A stretch of 64,000 nucleotides of DNA from Cacajao melanocephalus (taxonomy: Eukaryota > Chordata > Mammalia > Primates > Pitheciidae): positions 62,001 through 126,000 of the forward strand of contig CAUYLG010034763.1 of assembly GCA_963573385.1 (NCBI GenBank), given 5' to 3'. Positions within the stretch are counted from its first letter, which is position 1; each line of letters opens with the position of its first letter. The notes under the pieces are model-generated. The model was not told the DNA's origin, ran no database searches, and saw only the letters and a program-made list of their open reading frames with translations. Positions 1 through 13,040 of this stretch are shown piece after piece. Both the position numbers and the translations under genes were made by a program.

Positions 1-374
1 ATTGGGTAGGATGCAGAGAGCTTCCAGACACAGCAATGTTCTAGTCCTTAACCTGGTGGTAGTTACAGGGGTGTTTGCTGCATTATCATATGATACAACA
101 GCAACAATACTGAAACAGACAGAGGCCCTAAAAACAATAAAAATTTTCAAGGTTAGTAATTAAGCTAAGGCCAGATGGACTACCCACCCCCGGCTGACTG
201 AGAAATTAAGTGGACAATATATCCACCAAAATACCTTTTCCTTAAATTAGAAAGATCAACAATATGTTTTATGAAAAATGAATGTTATTTTATAAATATG
301 AAAAATGTTAAGAGTTTAAATTATAGTTCTAATCTGAGCATTCAGAAAGGCAGGCAGGCTTCACTTTCGGCAAA

Positions 375-603
375 CTTGACACGTTGAATGCAACGCAAGG
401 ATTCCGGGTCCCAACACCAGCTCTGTCCCTTACCCCTGCAAGGCCCTGGGCAAGCTTCTCAAACTCAGTTTTCTCATCTGTAAAATCAGAATAATAACAG
501 CATCTACCTCTGAGGGTTTCTCTGAAGATTATCTGAGTCAATATTAGTGAAGCTCTTAGAACAGTGCATAGCATAGGGTAAGCATCATATAAATGTAGTT
601 ATA
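375..603 (+). mobile_element. MIR SINE remnant
   Basis: The order of MIR landmarks is kept: a CCAGCTCTGTCCCTTAC-like part, GGGCAAGCTTCTCAAACTCA, TTTTCTCATCTGTAAAATC, and CTTAGAACAGTGCATAGCAT. Confidence 0.8.
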
Positions 604-2676
604 GAAAGTGACCCAGGAAATGATTATTCACGTGTAGGAGTCTTTTCTCTTGAAAGAGTTTAACACAGGGTTCCTGAGTAGCAAGCTCCCCAGTATGCTG
701 AAATACAATCTTACTCGGAAACCCCAGGTGAGCACAGACCTTTTCTGATACATGTATAAAGCAAGTATCATAAAAGACAAAGAAAGTATAAAAATAAGAA
801 TGATATTAAAATGAACCTTTTGTAGAGGTTCAAGAGGAAATAAAAAAACAAACTGACCCATTTTTGAGGTCTCTGCATTCTGGAAAACAGTGTAGTATTA
901 AATAAAATTAAATAACAAACGAAGTGCCTCATCTACTCCTATAAAGTAACTTCGTTGCCCTTGAGAATGACCGGCGGGTCCCTCCCTCTGGGCACTAACT
1001 GTGGGCCTCAGGAAGATGCTGCACTGCCTCTCCAATGACATCCACACATGGAACACCAGGTCGGGAGAACAGTAAAGCATAATGACCAAGGCGACCTGAG
1101 GAGTGAAGCAAGTGATCAACAGGCACGAAGAACAGGAGCTAATGAACTCTTCCCATTCACTGGGGTGCACGCCAGTTAGGGAACCCTAATGTGAAAACTC
1201 CATGTTTAGATAACGGGCTTTGAAGCCCTGTATGTTATTTTCTCATGTACTGTGAGAAATTTCAGAACTACAGAAGAATTAAAGAATAAACATCCACATA
1301 CCCTTTGTCTAGATCCACTAATTCCTCTCTGAACCATCTGAGAATTCGTTGCAAGCATGAAGACATCATACTCCTGTATTTCAGCATTTATTTCCCAAGA
1401 ATAAGGACATCCCCCCACATAGTTAACCAAGTGATTGCACGTACAGGACATCAGGCATGAATGCAATACTGTTATCTAACAGACAGTCCACATGCTAGTT
1501 TCCCAACTGTCCCAATAAGGCTTATGGCCTTAGTTTCCCCATTAAGAACCTGATGAAAGACTGCACTGCCTTCCACTGCCTGTGTTTCTCAGGTATTTCA
1601 AATCCTTTGATGATCCCCGAGATGTTTTGTTGGTAAAGGCCTGGGACACTCAAAATCATGGTACAGTCAATATGCTGCATGTGTGGAGGTTACTCACCTT
1701 TCCCCCTTAAAATGACCAAAGTGTATATTTTTGAAAATGTATAGGTAATGATAGTGTGACCACAAACTCTATGTATATTTCCATTTGTTTTATAACATTT
1801 TCTAAAAATTAGATTTAATTAAAAATGTCTTTTATCCCAACTGTAAGATATTTTAAAGTTAACCTGAAGAAAAAAATGTACAGAATCCATTTGATGAGTG
1901 ATATGGTACAATTCCTTGTTTATTAACAGTCGTATCATCACAGAAGTATTCCTTGAAGCTGATAAACATTCTAGAATGTTGCCCACAAACTTTTCATGAA
2001 TCCTTTCCTTCTGGACTAATGTTTTTCTTTCAGTTATACTGCCAATGGCCAATCATTTGTACCAGGATAAAGGTGTGGTGTCATGAATAATGATAAACAA
2101 CACAACATTGTGTGTGCCATTTACAGGAGAATCCAGAACACAGGGTTTGTTTTTGCAGTTGATTTACTTCATTTTGCAAAGCCTTAGTTAGGCTAGCATA
2201 AATACTGCTTTGTATTCTGAGCTCTTATCTAAGTGCCCTGTCCTAGAAGAAAGAAAAAAATGTGTTTGCTGAACTAAAAGAACTGAGTGGCAGGAGAAAG
2301 CAGGCTAGATATATGCCTGTCCTGCTGAATAGATGATTCCTGTTCCCCTCCCTTCTTCCTCACAAGAGTGTAACTTGTCTTAAAGAGTTTTAAGTCCTCT
2401 CTTTGCCTCCTTAGTACAATCTTGGAATCATGCCATATATACAGTTCTGTACTTACTTAACTCCCAGGTGGCTGCCAAGGAATGAGTGTGTATGTGGTGC
2501 TTGGGGCTGGTGGAGGCTGCTATGGTGTTGTGGTGAAAAACCAGAGTTAAAGAATTAAGAGTACACCATATGCTGACCGGGGCTCCTGACATTGTGAACT
2601 GGGAATGATGGATCCCACATTCCTCCTATTTCCCTAGGTTACCCAGGCACTGGTTTATTAACTCCATCAATAGGCA

Positions 2677-2910
2677 TTTATCGAGCATTTCTCCTAGTTC
2701 CTTCCTTCATTCAAAAAATACTCAGATGCCTGCCATGTGCACAGAACTGTACCAAGTGCTGTGGATACAAGCAAACAAGATAGGCCATGACCCTATCAGC
2801 TCAAAACACAGATGCTCCAGTGAGGGCAAGGTAGCAATACATGACCTTCTCGTGGAAAGAATACGCAGTAAACACAATCAAGTTCAGCTAGGGGTGGGTG
2901 CTATGAAGAA
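2677..2910. repeat. Ancient interspersed repeat, family unresolved
   Basis: It begins with CATTTATCGAGCATTT and CTGCCATGTGCACAGAACTG, continuing past the short MIR-like core. Related copies lie near 40040-40330, 41225-41330 and 63235-63440. I cannot assign the family by eye. Confidence 0.5.
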
Positions 2911-5623
2911 AATAACACACAGGCCAGGGGCACAGAGCACTTGGAGGCAGAAATGTGGCTTTAGCCAGGATGGTCACCCATGTCAGTTCCTGAAAGTTTA
3001 TTCTGCTCTCGCTACCTGGGCTACTTGCTCCCAGTCACAACCCAGGCCCTCCAGCAGTAGGCCTCAGCTCCAAGGGGACTGCAAGGCTGCCTGAACTGCG
3101 ACAGAAGAGGAAAGTACAGAGCTGAGGGAGCATTCCTCATGGCCGCCCACGCCCCACCTGGGGATTGGCATTTCAGAGTTTGCAGAATCTCTGTGTGACT
3201 TGATAGGTTGGCTCTCGTGCTCTAATGACTCACCTGGCTTTCACTTAGCACACAGAAAACAAGGCAAATGCTGTAAATCCCACCCCTCCTCCTCTCCTCC
3301 TGTGCAGGTTGGAGGGCAGGCAAGAGGAAGTATTAAAAAGATTCCATTCAATGACTCAATTCCACGCTGAGCAAAAGCCTAGGATGCAAGTTGAAATGTG
3401 GCTTCAAAGTCACCATCAACGACGAATTACAAGAAAAGGGCAGTCAAGTGGTAAAGGATTCCACTCACTCAATATGTATCACTTCCACAACAGCTGGGCC
3501 ACATTCAATTTAAAGTGGCGGAAGAAAGTAAAATCAATCAGAAATCCAATCTAGCACTTTCATATACTTTCTAATAGTCTAGCCCATTAAATTTGTGAAT
3601 GGATAAGGTAGTCAAGAAAATCCATTTCAAATGCCAGTGAGTATCCCTACCAAATATCAACAAATGAATGTATTCTGAAGGCAGTCTCCATAGAAATTTT
3701 GCTTGATAATAATACAAAACTCTATTTGTGATGCCAGTGACATCTGTCCAAAAAGGTGTCATAAAATTGGCTCTTTTACTTGTCACCTAAACTTTGAATT
3801 AGATGTTAGCAGGCTGTACAATCCTGAGATACTTTCTACAGTAGGACCACTGTTCCTGAAATTAAGCAAGGAATAATTCAGATAACCAAATTCACTGATA
3901 ATTCTTATTATATCAGTTATTAGTACTAAATCTACTTTAAGTCAAATTATTAAAAAGAACTGGTAAACAGTAGTAGGAATGTCTGTTTTGAAAATAATTT
4001 TCATATCCTAAGCTCCCTCTGTCCCAGCAAACAGAAGAAGAGTACATGGTGGACACATGATTTCTACTCTCTGGTGTTCTACTCCTCCTTCTCCAAGACA
4101 AATAATGCCCTGCTTCCCTTCTGGGAGAGTGGCTGTATTTGCCATTCCTTAGCTGCGTGGCTTGCGTGAGAGGGACTGACCCCAGCCCAAGCTGAGGGTT
4201 CCAACTGCCCTAGGCAATGCTACCCCCTAACCACATGATTAGAGCTAAGAACACGTGAGGAGATATGGAAGTAGGGGGTTTGGCTTTGGAGAGGGCAGAA
4301 ACCTGTTTCTCCTACAAAAACTAAAACCACTTTCTTACTGCAGACAGAGAGAAGCATGAGTGTGGGAGGTCTGCAGGTGACACAGCTGTTTTCAGCCAAG
4401 AGAAGAACGCTGAGATTTTGGGAAATGGTCATGTGGAGTGGGAGGAAGGAGATAACTTGGTCCTGGGCAGTATCATTTTGAGCTGCTGGGTCAAACAGAA
4501 CCTTGAAAGTGCTGGACTTGTTGGTTACATGAGCCCCAATATGACTCTGGTTGTGTGAACCAGTCAGCATGGAGTTTTCTTCAACTTGTAATGTAAAGGT
4601 CCCTGAATGACACTCAGCATCCCCTAGCAATGGTGGGGTGAGGGAGGACTCTGAAGGGAAGCCTAAGGAACATAAAAAGCCTGTCACCATGACCTCTACA
4701 GCTCTGCCCTGAGCACCATCATTTGGAGAAATGCTCCCTCATGGCACTAGGTACCTGGAAGAAATATTCCCATTCTTAGTTCATTTGACTCTGCCCTCCA
4801 GCATTCTGGGCAGGAGTCAGAGAGTGACTTGGAGCTGAATTAGGGAAGGCCTTGGAAACAAGCAGAAAAATGATACTGGTAGTTGCTGTAAATATATTCT
4901 GTCCACAGCCAAACTAAATAAATGCATTTCTTTGCCCTCTGCCTAGTCTTTGAAAGTGAACACAAATCACAAATTAGGTATTTTAAAACCACTGCAGAGT
5001 AAATATGTCAAACAGGAGTTTAAAACTACTCATAACGAGATATTAAATATCTACACTTAGAGTACTTAGAACACAATTCCTTTACACTTAGCTAGTCTTT
5101 ATTGAATGAACCCCAGCTGCAGAGCTGAACACACTTTCACTGTTATACACATGATCTCAGGTCTCCCCTGCTGTCGGGGCTGTAAGAAGAGGGAGGAAGT
5201 ATGTGCATGCCCTCATGGTAGGGAGCTACACATACTCCATGCACATGCTGCCCTCATGGCTTCCCACTACAGTCTGAGATTAGTCAGTGCCACCTCTTCT
5301 CCAAAACATGTAGGGACAACAGGTTGAATCAGGGAGAGACATAAGTGGCCTGACCAGAGCATTTAATGTCTCTATTGACTTTTCACTGAAACTTAAGGAA
5401 ATAGGGGGAAAAAATCACAAACGAGGGACTTATTAACATGCAAACTTTCACATTTTCATATTGTAGAAACAAGCCTTTCCTTTCCTCTGATGTCAGACAG
5501 CTAGGAAAACAGCACAACCTACCTTATGCCCCTTTTGCTTAGATTTCAGGCTTCTGCCCTATCCCAGCAGGCAGGGCTTAGGTGGCACCAGCAGGTACTA
5601 CTCTGTAGTGCTGCAGGGCTTAC

Positions 5624-6012
5624 CTGGAATGAGAGGATATCTCACTGAGGTCGCCCATGCTGCCTTCTGCAGCACTGCTGGCAGAGATGGCGGATGCGTA
5701 GCCGTGCACAGAGTACAACTTGGCCGGCTCGTCATCAGGCCCCGAGACATCAGCAGTGTCAGCCCACTGCTCAGCTCGGCTGTGGATCAGGGACCTGCTG
5801 CCCGCCAGGTGCACGGGGCCGAGGATGGTGGCGGGCATGCACGGGGCCGTGTCGATGCCACTGTCGGTGGAGGCCCCTTTGATGTAGGTCAGCCCCAGTA
5901 ATTCGGGGTCCATCAGGTCGCCAGACCCAAAGTGCTTGTCGTCGCTGTTGCTGGAGGTGTTGCTGGAGAGCGTGTTGCTGCTGGAATGACTGGAGCAGCT
6001 TTTATCCCCAAT
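5624..6012 (-). CDS. SIPA1L2: SIPA1L2 exon: Ser-rich region with DSGIDT degron-like motif
   Basis: This 389-nt exon has phase 0 in and 2 out. The acceptor is CTTTCTTCTCAAG|ATTGGG and the donor CATTCCAG|GTAAGC. It encodes 129 residues: a Ser/Asn-rich tract (CSSHSSSNTLSSNTSSNSDD), then MDPELLGLTYIKGASTDSGI, then DTAPCMPATILGPVHLAGSR, ending GSMGDLSEISSHS. The DSGIDT hexapeptide (5848-5865) matches the beta-TrCP phosphodegron described for the paralogue SPAR/SIPA1L1, where PLK2 phosphorylation triggers degradation. Whether it works in SIPA1L2 is inference. The next exon (expected to continue S-GSHHSGS) was not found down to position 1, so the C-terminal SPAR_C and coiled-coil region is outside the window. 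Confidence 0.95.
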
Positions 6013-7813
6013 CTTGAGAAGAAAGAGGAACAGAGAGCCTTCAAGCGAATCCCGAACTCTGCTGCTTCTCTCCCTGACTCACAGAGCTACAAGCCAGGGG
6101 CTCTCACCCGAACCCTTTCTACTCACTCTGCAATCTGGGCAGTGACAGCATTTCCTTTTTGAAAAACAACCTGGTTTTGTGCAGAAGTCTCTAATGCATA
6201 CTTCTTCCCATAATTTACCTAAGTTAAATGGGTATGTTTATTTAATTATTTGTGCATGAAGCACAAAAGTGTGGCCACAGTGTCACCAGCAAGAAAATAA
6301 TAAACAAAGGTTATATGATCTGGGACGGAATATGGAAAATTAATATAGGAAAGAGAAGAGCCACTTATTAAGAAATGCTTTTATGACAAATTACAGTGCC
6401 AGTTTTGAGTTTGGGGCAGAAGATGCAAGTTCCAGTCACAAAGGTAGGACTTTCTGGCTAATCTAACCCTCTCTATGCTTGTAATACTGAGCTTATATGA
6501 TTCCCGTGTGAAGCAAACGGGATAATATATGCAGAAGCACTTTGGCTGCGGCAAAGCACAAGGTAAACATGAGCTATCTCTCTGAGACAGCCCCAGTCAA
6601 ATTATGTCCCAAGCCTTTAAGAGATGGGACTCCCTTTCAAGTAAACAGGCCTGAAGAAGAGTCAATGCTTGGGGGGGGGTGTGGGGGGGGTCGGGGGGAA
6701 GGGTCTCTAGAAGACAAAAAGCCAATAGAATAGAAGAAATGTCCCTGTCGGTACAATGTGCTCATACAGACACGGCCTCTCTTCAGTCTGGGAAAAGCAA
6801 CAAGAACTGAAGCATCAGCAAAGGGCTTTGGAATCATAAGAATGAGCCATGCCCTGGTAGATTTTAAAGTGGTTTGGTCTTATCTTTTTTCTTTCCATCC
6901 TATCAGATCCTTAAGCAAATCACCTTGACCTTTTCATTATACACTGATATTCTCCAAACTATGCCCACACCCTGCAACCCTCTGCTGAAACCAATAATGA
7001 GACCACTGTAAAGGTGGATTTAAATAGATATGGTGAGACTGACTCAAGACAAGATAGCAGTCACAGCTGAGGGAAGAAATGTCGCATGTGTTCACTAAGG
7101 GACAACTGCAAAGCTGGCTGATGACACATTAAGATAGAGGAAAGACATCACTTAATTCAGGACCTTATAAATTATCTTCACCTGCAAATTTTCAAAAATA
7201 AGCCACTTAAAAATGTTGGCTTTATTTGTAATAACTCATCATTCTTGTTTCCACATTTAAATGGAAGTTTTGTTTCACTGAGCTACAGTCTCCCTGGAGG
7301 CTCACCTCCTAGGGTTTCTTCAAGGGGTAAACACGGCAACACATGCAAAGGACTGAGAACTACCATGTGTGCACTGTTCTACCCTGACATGTGTGACAGC
7401 CGGCTGCGGCTGTGACTATTAAATCGTCTGTGACTGTACAGTAAATGGCTACCTATGGGCAGAGTTCCTCTGACCACACACACTGCTTAGCCGTTTCTGC
7501 TTCTGTTTTGTGCCACTAAATGGGTAAGTGGTTAACAGATTACAAATGGGAACATGATTTAGTAACTACTGCACTGGATATTGAGGATCAAAAGGCTGAA
7601 GATGTAACTTTGGCTTTCCCACTAGTTTGTTGTACGACCTTTCTTTGGGTCCTTTATAAATCAGGAAGACAGTTTCCTTTCTTAACCTCACCGCTAAGAG
7701 CCCTGTGAGGCAATGCGCTCTTGAGCGTCCCCAGGAAGCAGGCTGTACCACTGTGTGCCGAGACAGAGCAGTCCTGGCTAGGTGAGGGAAGCGCTTACGA
7801 ACAAAGGACTTAC
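6013..7813 (-). other. SIPA1L2: SIPA1L2 intron with G-rich tract
   Basis: This 1801-bp intron has no Alu or LINE that I can see. Its notable content is the G-run cluster at 6671-6703, listed separately. The rest is unremarkable unique sequence. Confidence 0.8.
6671..6703 (+). other. Canonical G-quadruplex motif
   Basis: There are four G-runs of 9, 8, 6 and 3, separated by loops TGT, TC and AA. This satisfies the G3+N1-7 rule with very short loops. It is on the plus strand, the template strand for SIPA1L2 transcription, so the nascent RNA would carry C-runs instead. Confidence 0.85.
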
Positions 7814-7917
7814 GTGAGAAAGCTTATTGGGGGAATCTTTGCAACTTCCATCTTTCTGCAGAGCTCTTTCTTTATAGGAACTCAGGACCTTGGAAGGAGG
7901 GCCATGCCATTTGGTTT
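7814..7917 (-). CDS. SIPA1L2: SIPA1L2 exon: Lys-rich linker
   Basis: This 104-nt exon has phase 1 in and 0 out. The acceptor is TCTTTATGTGACAG|AAACC and the donor TTTCTCAC|GTAAGT, a near-consensus splice site. The peptide is (E)TKWHGPPSKVLSSYKERALQ followed by KDGSCKDSPNKLSH. It is basic, with no domain seen. It joins in frame to IGDKSCSSHSSS of the next exon, reproducing the order known for this family. Confidence 0.93.
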
Positions 7918-8291
7918 CTGTCACATAAAGAGAAGGAGTTGAATTTCCAATTTCCAGTGTTAGCAAAAGAGTAAAGAAAAACAGAAGTCGGACAAATGGT
8001 TTGGGAAACAAACCAGGCTTGTGGTTCTAGGAATTTCTGGTCTTACCAATAGATATGCCAACAAAATAGACAGAACCACCACCACAAACTAAGTGTTTAA
8101 TTTCTGCAGGTACCACAACCACAACCAACCATGACCACACCCCCTCCTGCATCTGGAGACCCAGCTGATCACCTCAGCCTGGTGCACATAGGCTGAATGA
8201 ATGAATGTATAAAATGAACGAGTGACTGAGAGGGTGTCAGGGAGGAGGAAAGGGGAGCAAGTGAGGTCAATTTCCAGGAGTTCCTTATTAC
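7918..8291 (-). other. SIPA1L2: SIPA1L2 short intron
   Basis: This 374-bp intron joins two linker exons, with donor GTAATAAG and acceptor ATGTGACAG. No repeats were recognised. Confidence 0.9.
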
Positions 8292-8392
8292 CCGGGTGCC
8301 TGCTTGCTTCCATGGAGTCTTCCCTCTCCCTGGCTCCGTCACATTCCAAAGGGCCTGAGCCCTGGTGTTCGAGCAGTAGAGGGGACTGGCAC
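8292..8392 (-). CDS. SIPA1L2: SIPA1L2 exon: acidic/Ser linker
   Basis: This 101-nt exon has phase 2 in and 1 out. The acceptor is TGTCCTTTTCAG|GTGCCAG and the donor CACCCGG|GTAATAAG. It encodes (G)CQSPLLLEHQGSGPLECDG and AREREDSMEASRHP, with no recognised domain. Intron 7918-8291 (374 bp) separates it from the next exon, and the junction codon gives RHP-E-TKWHG. It is likely part of the disordered central region. Confidence 0.92.
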
Positions 8393-10121
<1,729 letters not shown>

Positions 10122-10205
10122 CCGTCGTAGCCCACTTGTGGTCTCCAGGGTCCGCTCCCGCCAGGTCCAGGGTCGCTGGAGGATGACTGGTTGCTGGGCG
10201 AGCTT
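10122..10205 (-). CDS. SIPA1L2: SIPA1L2 exon: short Ser/Gly/Pro linker
   Basis: This small 84-nt exon is a multiple of three, with phase 2 on both sides. It encodes 28 residues, (R)SSPSNQSSSSDPGPGGSGPW then RPQVGYD. It is low complexity and probably disordered. The acceptor is AATCTTTCAG|AAGCTC, which forms a CAG-AAG (NAGNAG) tandem acceptor. The donor GACGG|GTACCA lacks the usual purine-AGT extension and looks weak. Splicing to both neighbours keeps the frame open and gives the expected family order (KLPDGTR-SSPSN and QVGYDG-CQSPL). The weak donor and symmetric length make it a plausible cassette exon. Confidence 0.92.
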
Positions 10206-10789
10206 CTGAAAGATTGACTGGAGTCATTAACAGGGCATTGAACTATCTGCCAAGCCCCTTGACCTGGCCTGTTTTGTTTCTCAAATAAATTTACTTTGAG
10301 AATGACAAAGAAAAGGAAGAAAAACATGCTGCCATGTGAAACAGAATAAATCATGGAAAAATAAAAAAATATCAGTGACGCCAGGAGATATCAGGTGGTT
10401 TATGATTGGCAATTTGTTCTAGGAAAGAGATATGACAGGACAAGCCTTCACTGTCTAAAGATTTAGAGCACAGATAATGATTCCCTCCCAGAGAAATACA
10501 GAAGAACAGCAATACAATTCCCGAGAATACAGAATTATGAAAACATTACTAATTCTTATTATGTGAAATATAAAACAAGTCACGTTTTAGTTCTATACTT
10601 AAAACTTACGCAAAAAGATAAACCTAAATTTGGCAAAACCATTTATTTTCACACATCTCTTGAATGTAATCCTATTTATCTTCTTTTTTAGACATGCAAA
10701 AATGAAAAATACTCATGAAAACTCACTTGATGAAGATGTGCTTGCCAAGTTTCCCTTTTGCTACTAGAATACTTCGGTTTTTTTCCTAT

Positions 10790-10886
10790 AATTTACTTAA
10801 ATTAGAATTACTTAATTTTACTTTAAATAAGTTTTAATTTAATATAATTTACTTAAATGATAATTATTTAAATTTACTTAAATAAG
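10790..10886. repeat. AT-rich imperfect tandem repeat
   Basis: Degenerate copies of a TTACTTAAAT-like unit, almost free of G and C. Confidence 0.75.
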
Positions 10887-11139
10887 GGAGGTTCTGCAAA
10901 CTCCCTTCCTTCTACATGTTGCTTACTGTCTGCTGTCCCTTTTACCAGGGCTATCTATGTACATTTCTTTGAATATGGGAAGGTTATAAACTCAGCTGAC
11001 TTTTGAGTTAGGAGACCCAGAGCCAAGATAATTTAATGTCAAATTAAATTAATACCATTCTTGCCTTCACTCTGGAAAGAATAAATTGGAGAAGGCAGAG
11101 GATGACCACAATGTTTTAACCTTATCAGTTAATTCTGGT

Positions 11140-11345
11140 TAACATTTACATAAGCTTACTAAGTGCCAGGCCCAGTTCTAAGCATTTTACATACATTGAC
11201 CCATTCAATCTTCAAAATTTCCTGCTGTCGTTTGTCAGATGAAGAAACTGGAGGTTCAGAGCTGATGGTACCAGGCCCATGGTTATGGCACATCAAGTGA
11301 GTTAGAGCTGTGATTCAGCCTGGCCCCCAGTCCATGGTCTACCAG
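11140..11345 (-). mobile_element. MIR SINE remnant
   Basis: It shows the MIR core in reverse orientation (AAGTGCCAGGCCCAGTTCTA, then CAGATGAAGAAACTGGAGGT), heavily diverged. Confidence 0.8.
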
Positions 11346-12039
11346 ACCAGAGCCTGACACGTCATAATTGAGAAAACTCATGGCATCACCATGGCCTATA
11401 TGTCACAAAAAAGTTAAAAGGAGTAGGAATTTATCACAATAAGAAATTTATTATTTTGTTCTGTTAAAATGATCTATGTAAATTAGGCATCTGAAAACCC
11501 TCACCAGCTCCTAATGCTGTTGGATTTAACCTTTAAACAAGCGTATGCGCTCTATCTTTGAAAAAATAATTGTAAAATCAACTTAAAAGGAGAAAAGCAA
11601 GGAGAAAGTCTTAATGATCTGGGAACCTCTTAAAGTATTACTCACATTATGATGATATTTAAGCACAGATTGTTCAGTTTTGTTTTATTTATACTCAAAT
11701 CTGTTCACACTTTTCTAAAGGCTCCAGTAGAATAGTTTCTGGGGTCCCTTTCCCATCTTGGGAAGCCAGTGGACATGGAGGAAGAATACTGGATGAAGAG
11801 GGAAAGCTGTGGCCCTGGTGGGCAGGACCTGCGTTTTGCCAGTACCATCTTGGGGCCAGGAGAGTGCCCGACCCCAGGTACCACCATGTCTGGGGCCTGC
11901 CCTGCTGCCCTGCTTGCCAACTTGTGAACAAGCTGACTCAGAAGTGACCAAGCCAAGTGAAAAAATCTTCCCTACAATGTCAAGTTCTCACCTCAGTGAT
12001 TTACAAAGGCTGCCCTTGAGGAAATGAAACCAGCATTAC

Positions 12040-12297
12040 CTCGTGCCATCGGGCAGCTTCCGGTCGAAGGAGGTGCTGCGAGGAATGGCAGCCTGGGCCT
12101 GCTGGAGCAGCTGTTGGCACTGCAGCCGGTCGGGCGTGCCGGGGATGGGGGAAGCTCTGGAGAGGGGCTGCAAGGCAGGGGTGGGCACCCGGTGCCATGT
12201 GGTGTTCCTCCTGAAAGGGGTTTTATACTCGCAGGGGGTGCCTTCGCTGTCGAGCTTGTATTCCACCATGGGGATCCTGCAGAGCTCTGAACACCCT
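12040..12297 (-). CDS. SIPA1L2: SIPA1L2 exon: post-PDZ linker
   Basis: This 258-nt exon is a multiple of three, with phase 2 on both sides. The acceptor is TTGGCCCAACAG|AGGGTG and the donor CACGAG|GTAATG. The 86-residue product starts (R)GCSELCRIPMVEYKLDSEG and continues through a Pro- and Ser-rich stretch with PALQPLSRASPIPGTPDRL to STSFDRKLPDGT. This segment is the strongest evidence for SIPA1L2, since SIPA1L1 and SIPA1L3 diverge sharply after the PDZ domain. No folded domain is evident. RASPIPGTP and RSTSFDRK look like basophilic or proline-directed kinase and 14-3-3-type sites, but that is inference. Symmetric phases mean that skipping would keep the frame. Confidence 0.95.
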
Positions 12298-12889
12298 CTG
12301 TTGGGCCAAGAAGAGATGGTGAGAAGGGAGGCTTGCAGCTGAGCCGTCAGCATGGCTTACTCACAGCTGTGCCCATCAATACACATCACGTGGTGTGTGC
12401 CTCTCCTGGCTCCAAGTCAATGATGCAAAGTGATCCACCCTTAGGAGCATCTTACCTATAATAAAACCACATTCCCACACTATTCAATTCCTCTTCTGCC
12501 AACAATGACTGAGTCTAGAAACGAGAAAGGCTGTTTGTGGCTTTTTTCCTGGCTGCTGTGCAGCCACACACCATCTACGCTGGTACCTGTTAATACAGTT
12601 GTATGGTTATTAAAATGCTCAACTACCAGTGGGTAAGGAGCTGCTGTCCCAAGACCCCCAATACAATTTAAAAAATTAACACCTGGCACAGCAGAGGCCT
12701 CCAGGACTTGTAAGTTAAATATTTTAAATATATTTCTGGAGATAACAAGTACCATCTACGATAATTAGAAGTCAAAAGTCTCCAGAGACTATAACACCTT
12801 GTTCACAGTTACTCAGCAGGACCAAGACTAGACCTGTGGTCCTCACATTTACTCCCAGGGACCCTAGAAATAAGACCCCCTAAGCAAAT

Positions 12890-13040
12890 GTTCATCACTT
12901 TTAGGGATGACGGAAATGTCCATTATCTTGTTTGTGGTGACTATTTCACACATGGGCCAAAACTCATCAAACTGTACGCTTTGTATATATGCAGTGAATT
13001 GTGCATCAACTACACCTCAATAAAGTTGTAGAAAAAAATC
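12890..13040 (+). mobile_element. L1M 3' end remnant
   Basis: The tail has the old-L1 signature AAACTCATCAAACTGTACGC followed by ACACCTCAATAAAGTTGT and an A-run. Confidence 0.7.

Larger units (their letters stand above)
1..5623 (-). other. SIPA1L2: SIPA1L2 intron, 3' part of window (no exon seen)
   Basis: This is intronic sequence downstream of the Ser-rich exon; its far end lies outside the window. It contains a MIR near 375-603 and an ancient repeat near 2677-2910. The rest shows no gene or repeat that I recognise. A 156-codon minus-strand ORF at 4220-4690 has no recognisable motif and I treat it as chance. Confidence 0.7.
10206..12039 (-). other. SIPA1L2: SIPA1L2 intron with AT-rich tract and MIR
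   Basis: This 1834-bp intron holds the AT-rich imperfect repeat at 10790-10886 and a minus-oriented MIR at 11140-11345. The rest is unique sequence. Confidence 0.85.

Noticed and set aside
4220..4690. 156-codon minus-strand ORF
   Set aside because: No family motif, no splice context and no match to the missing SIPA1L2 exons; chance is likeliest.
1..5623. Search for the SIPA1L2 exon following the Ser-rich exon
   Set aside because: No SGSHHSGS-like coding with splice sites was seen, so it is taken to lie below position 1.
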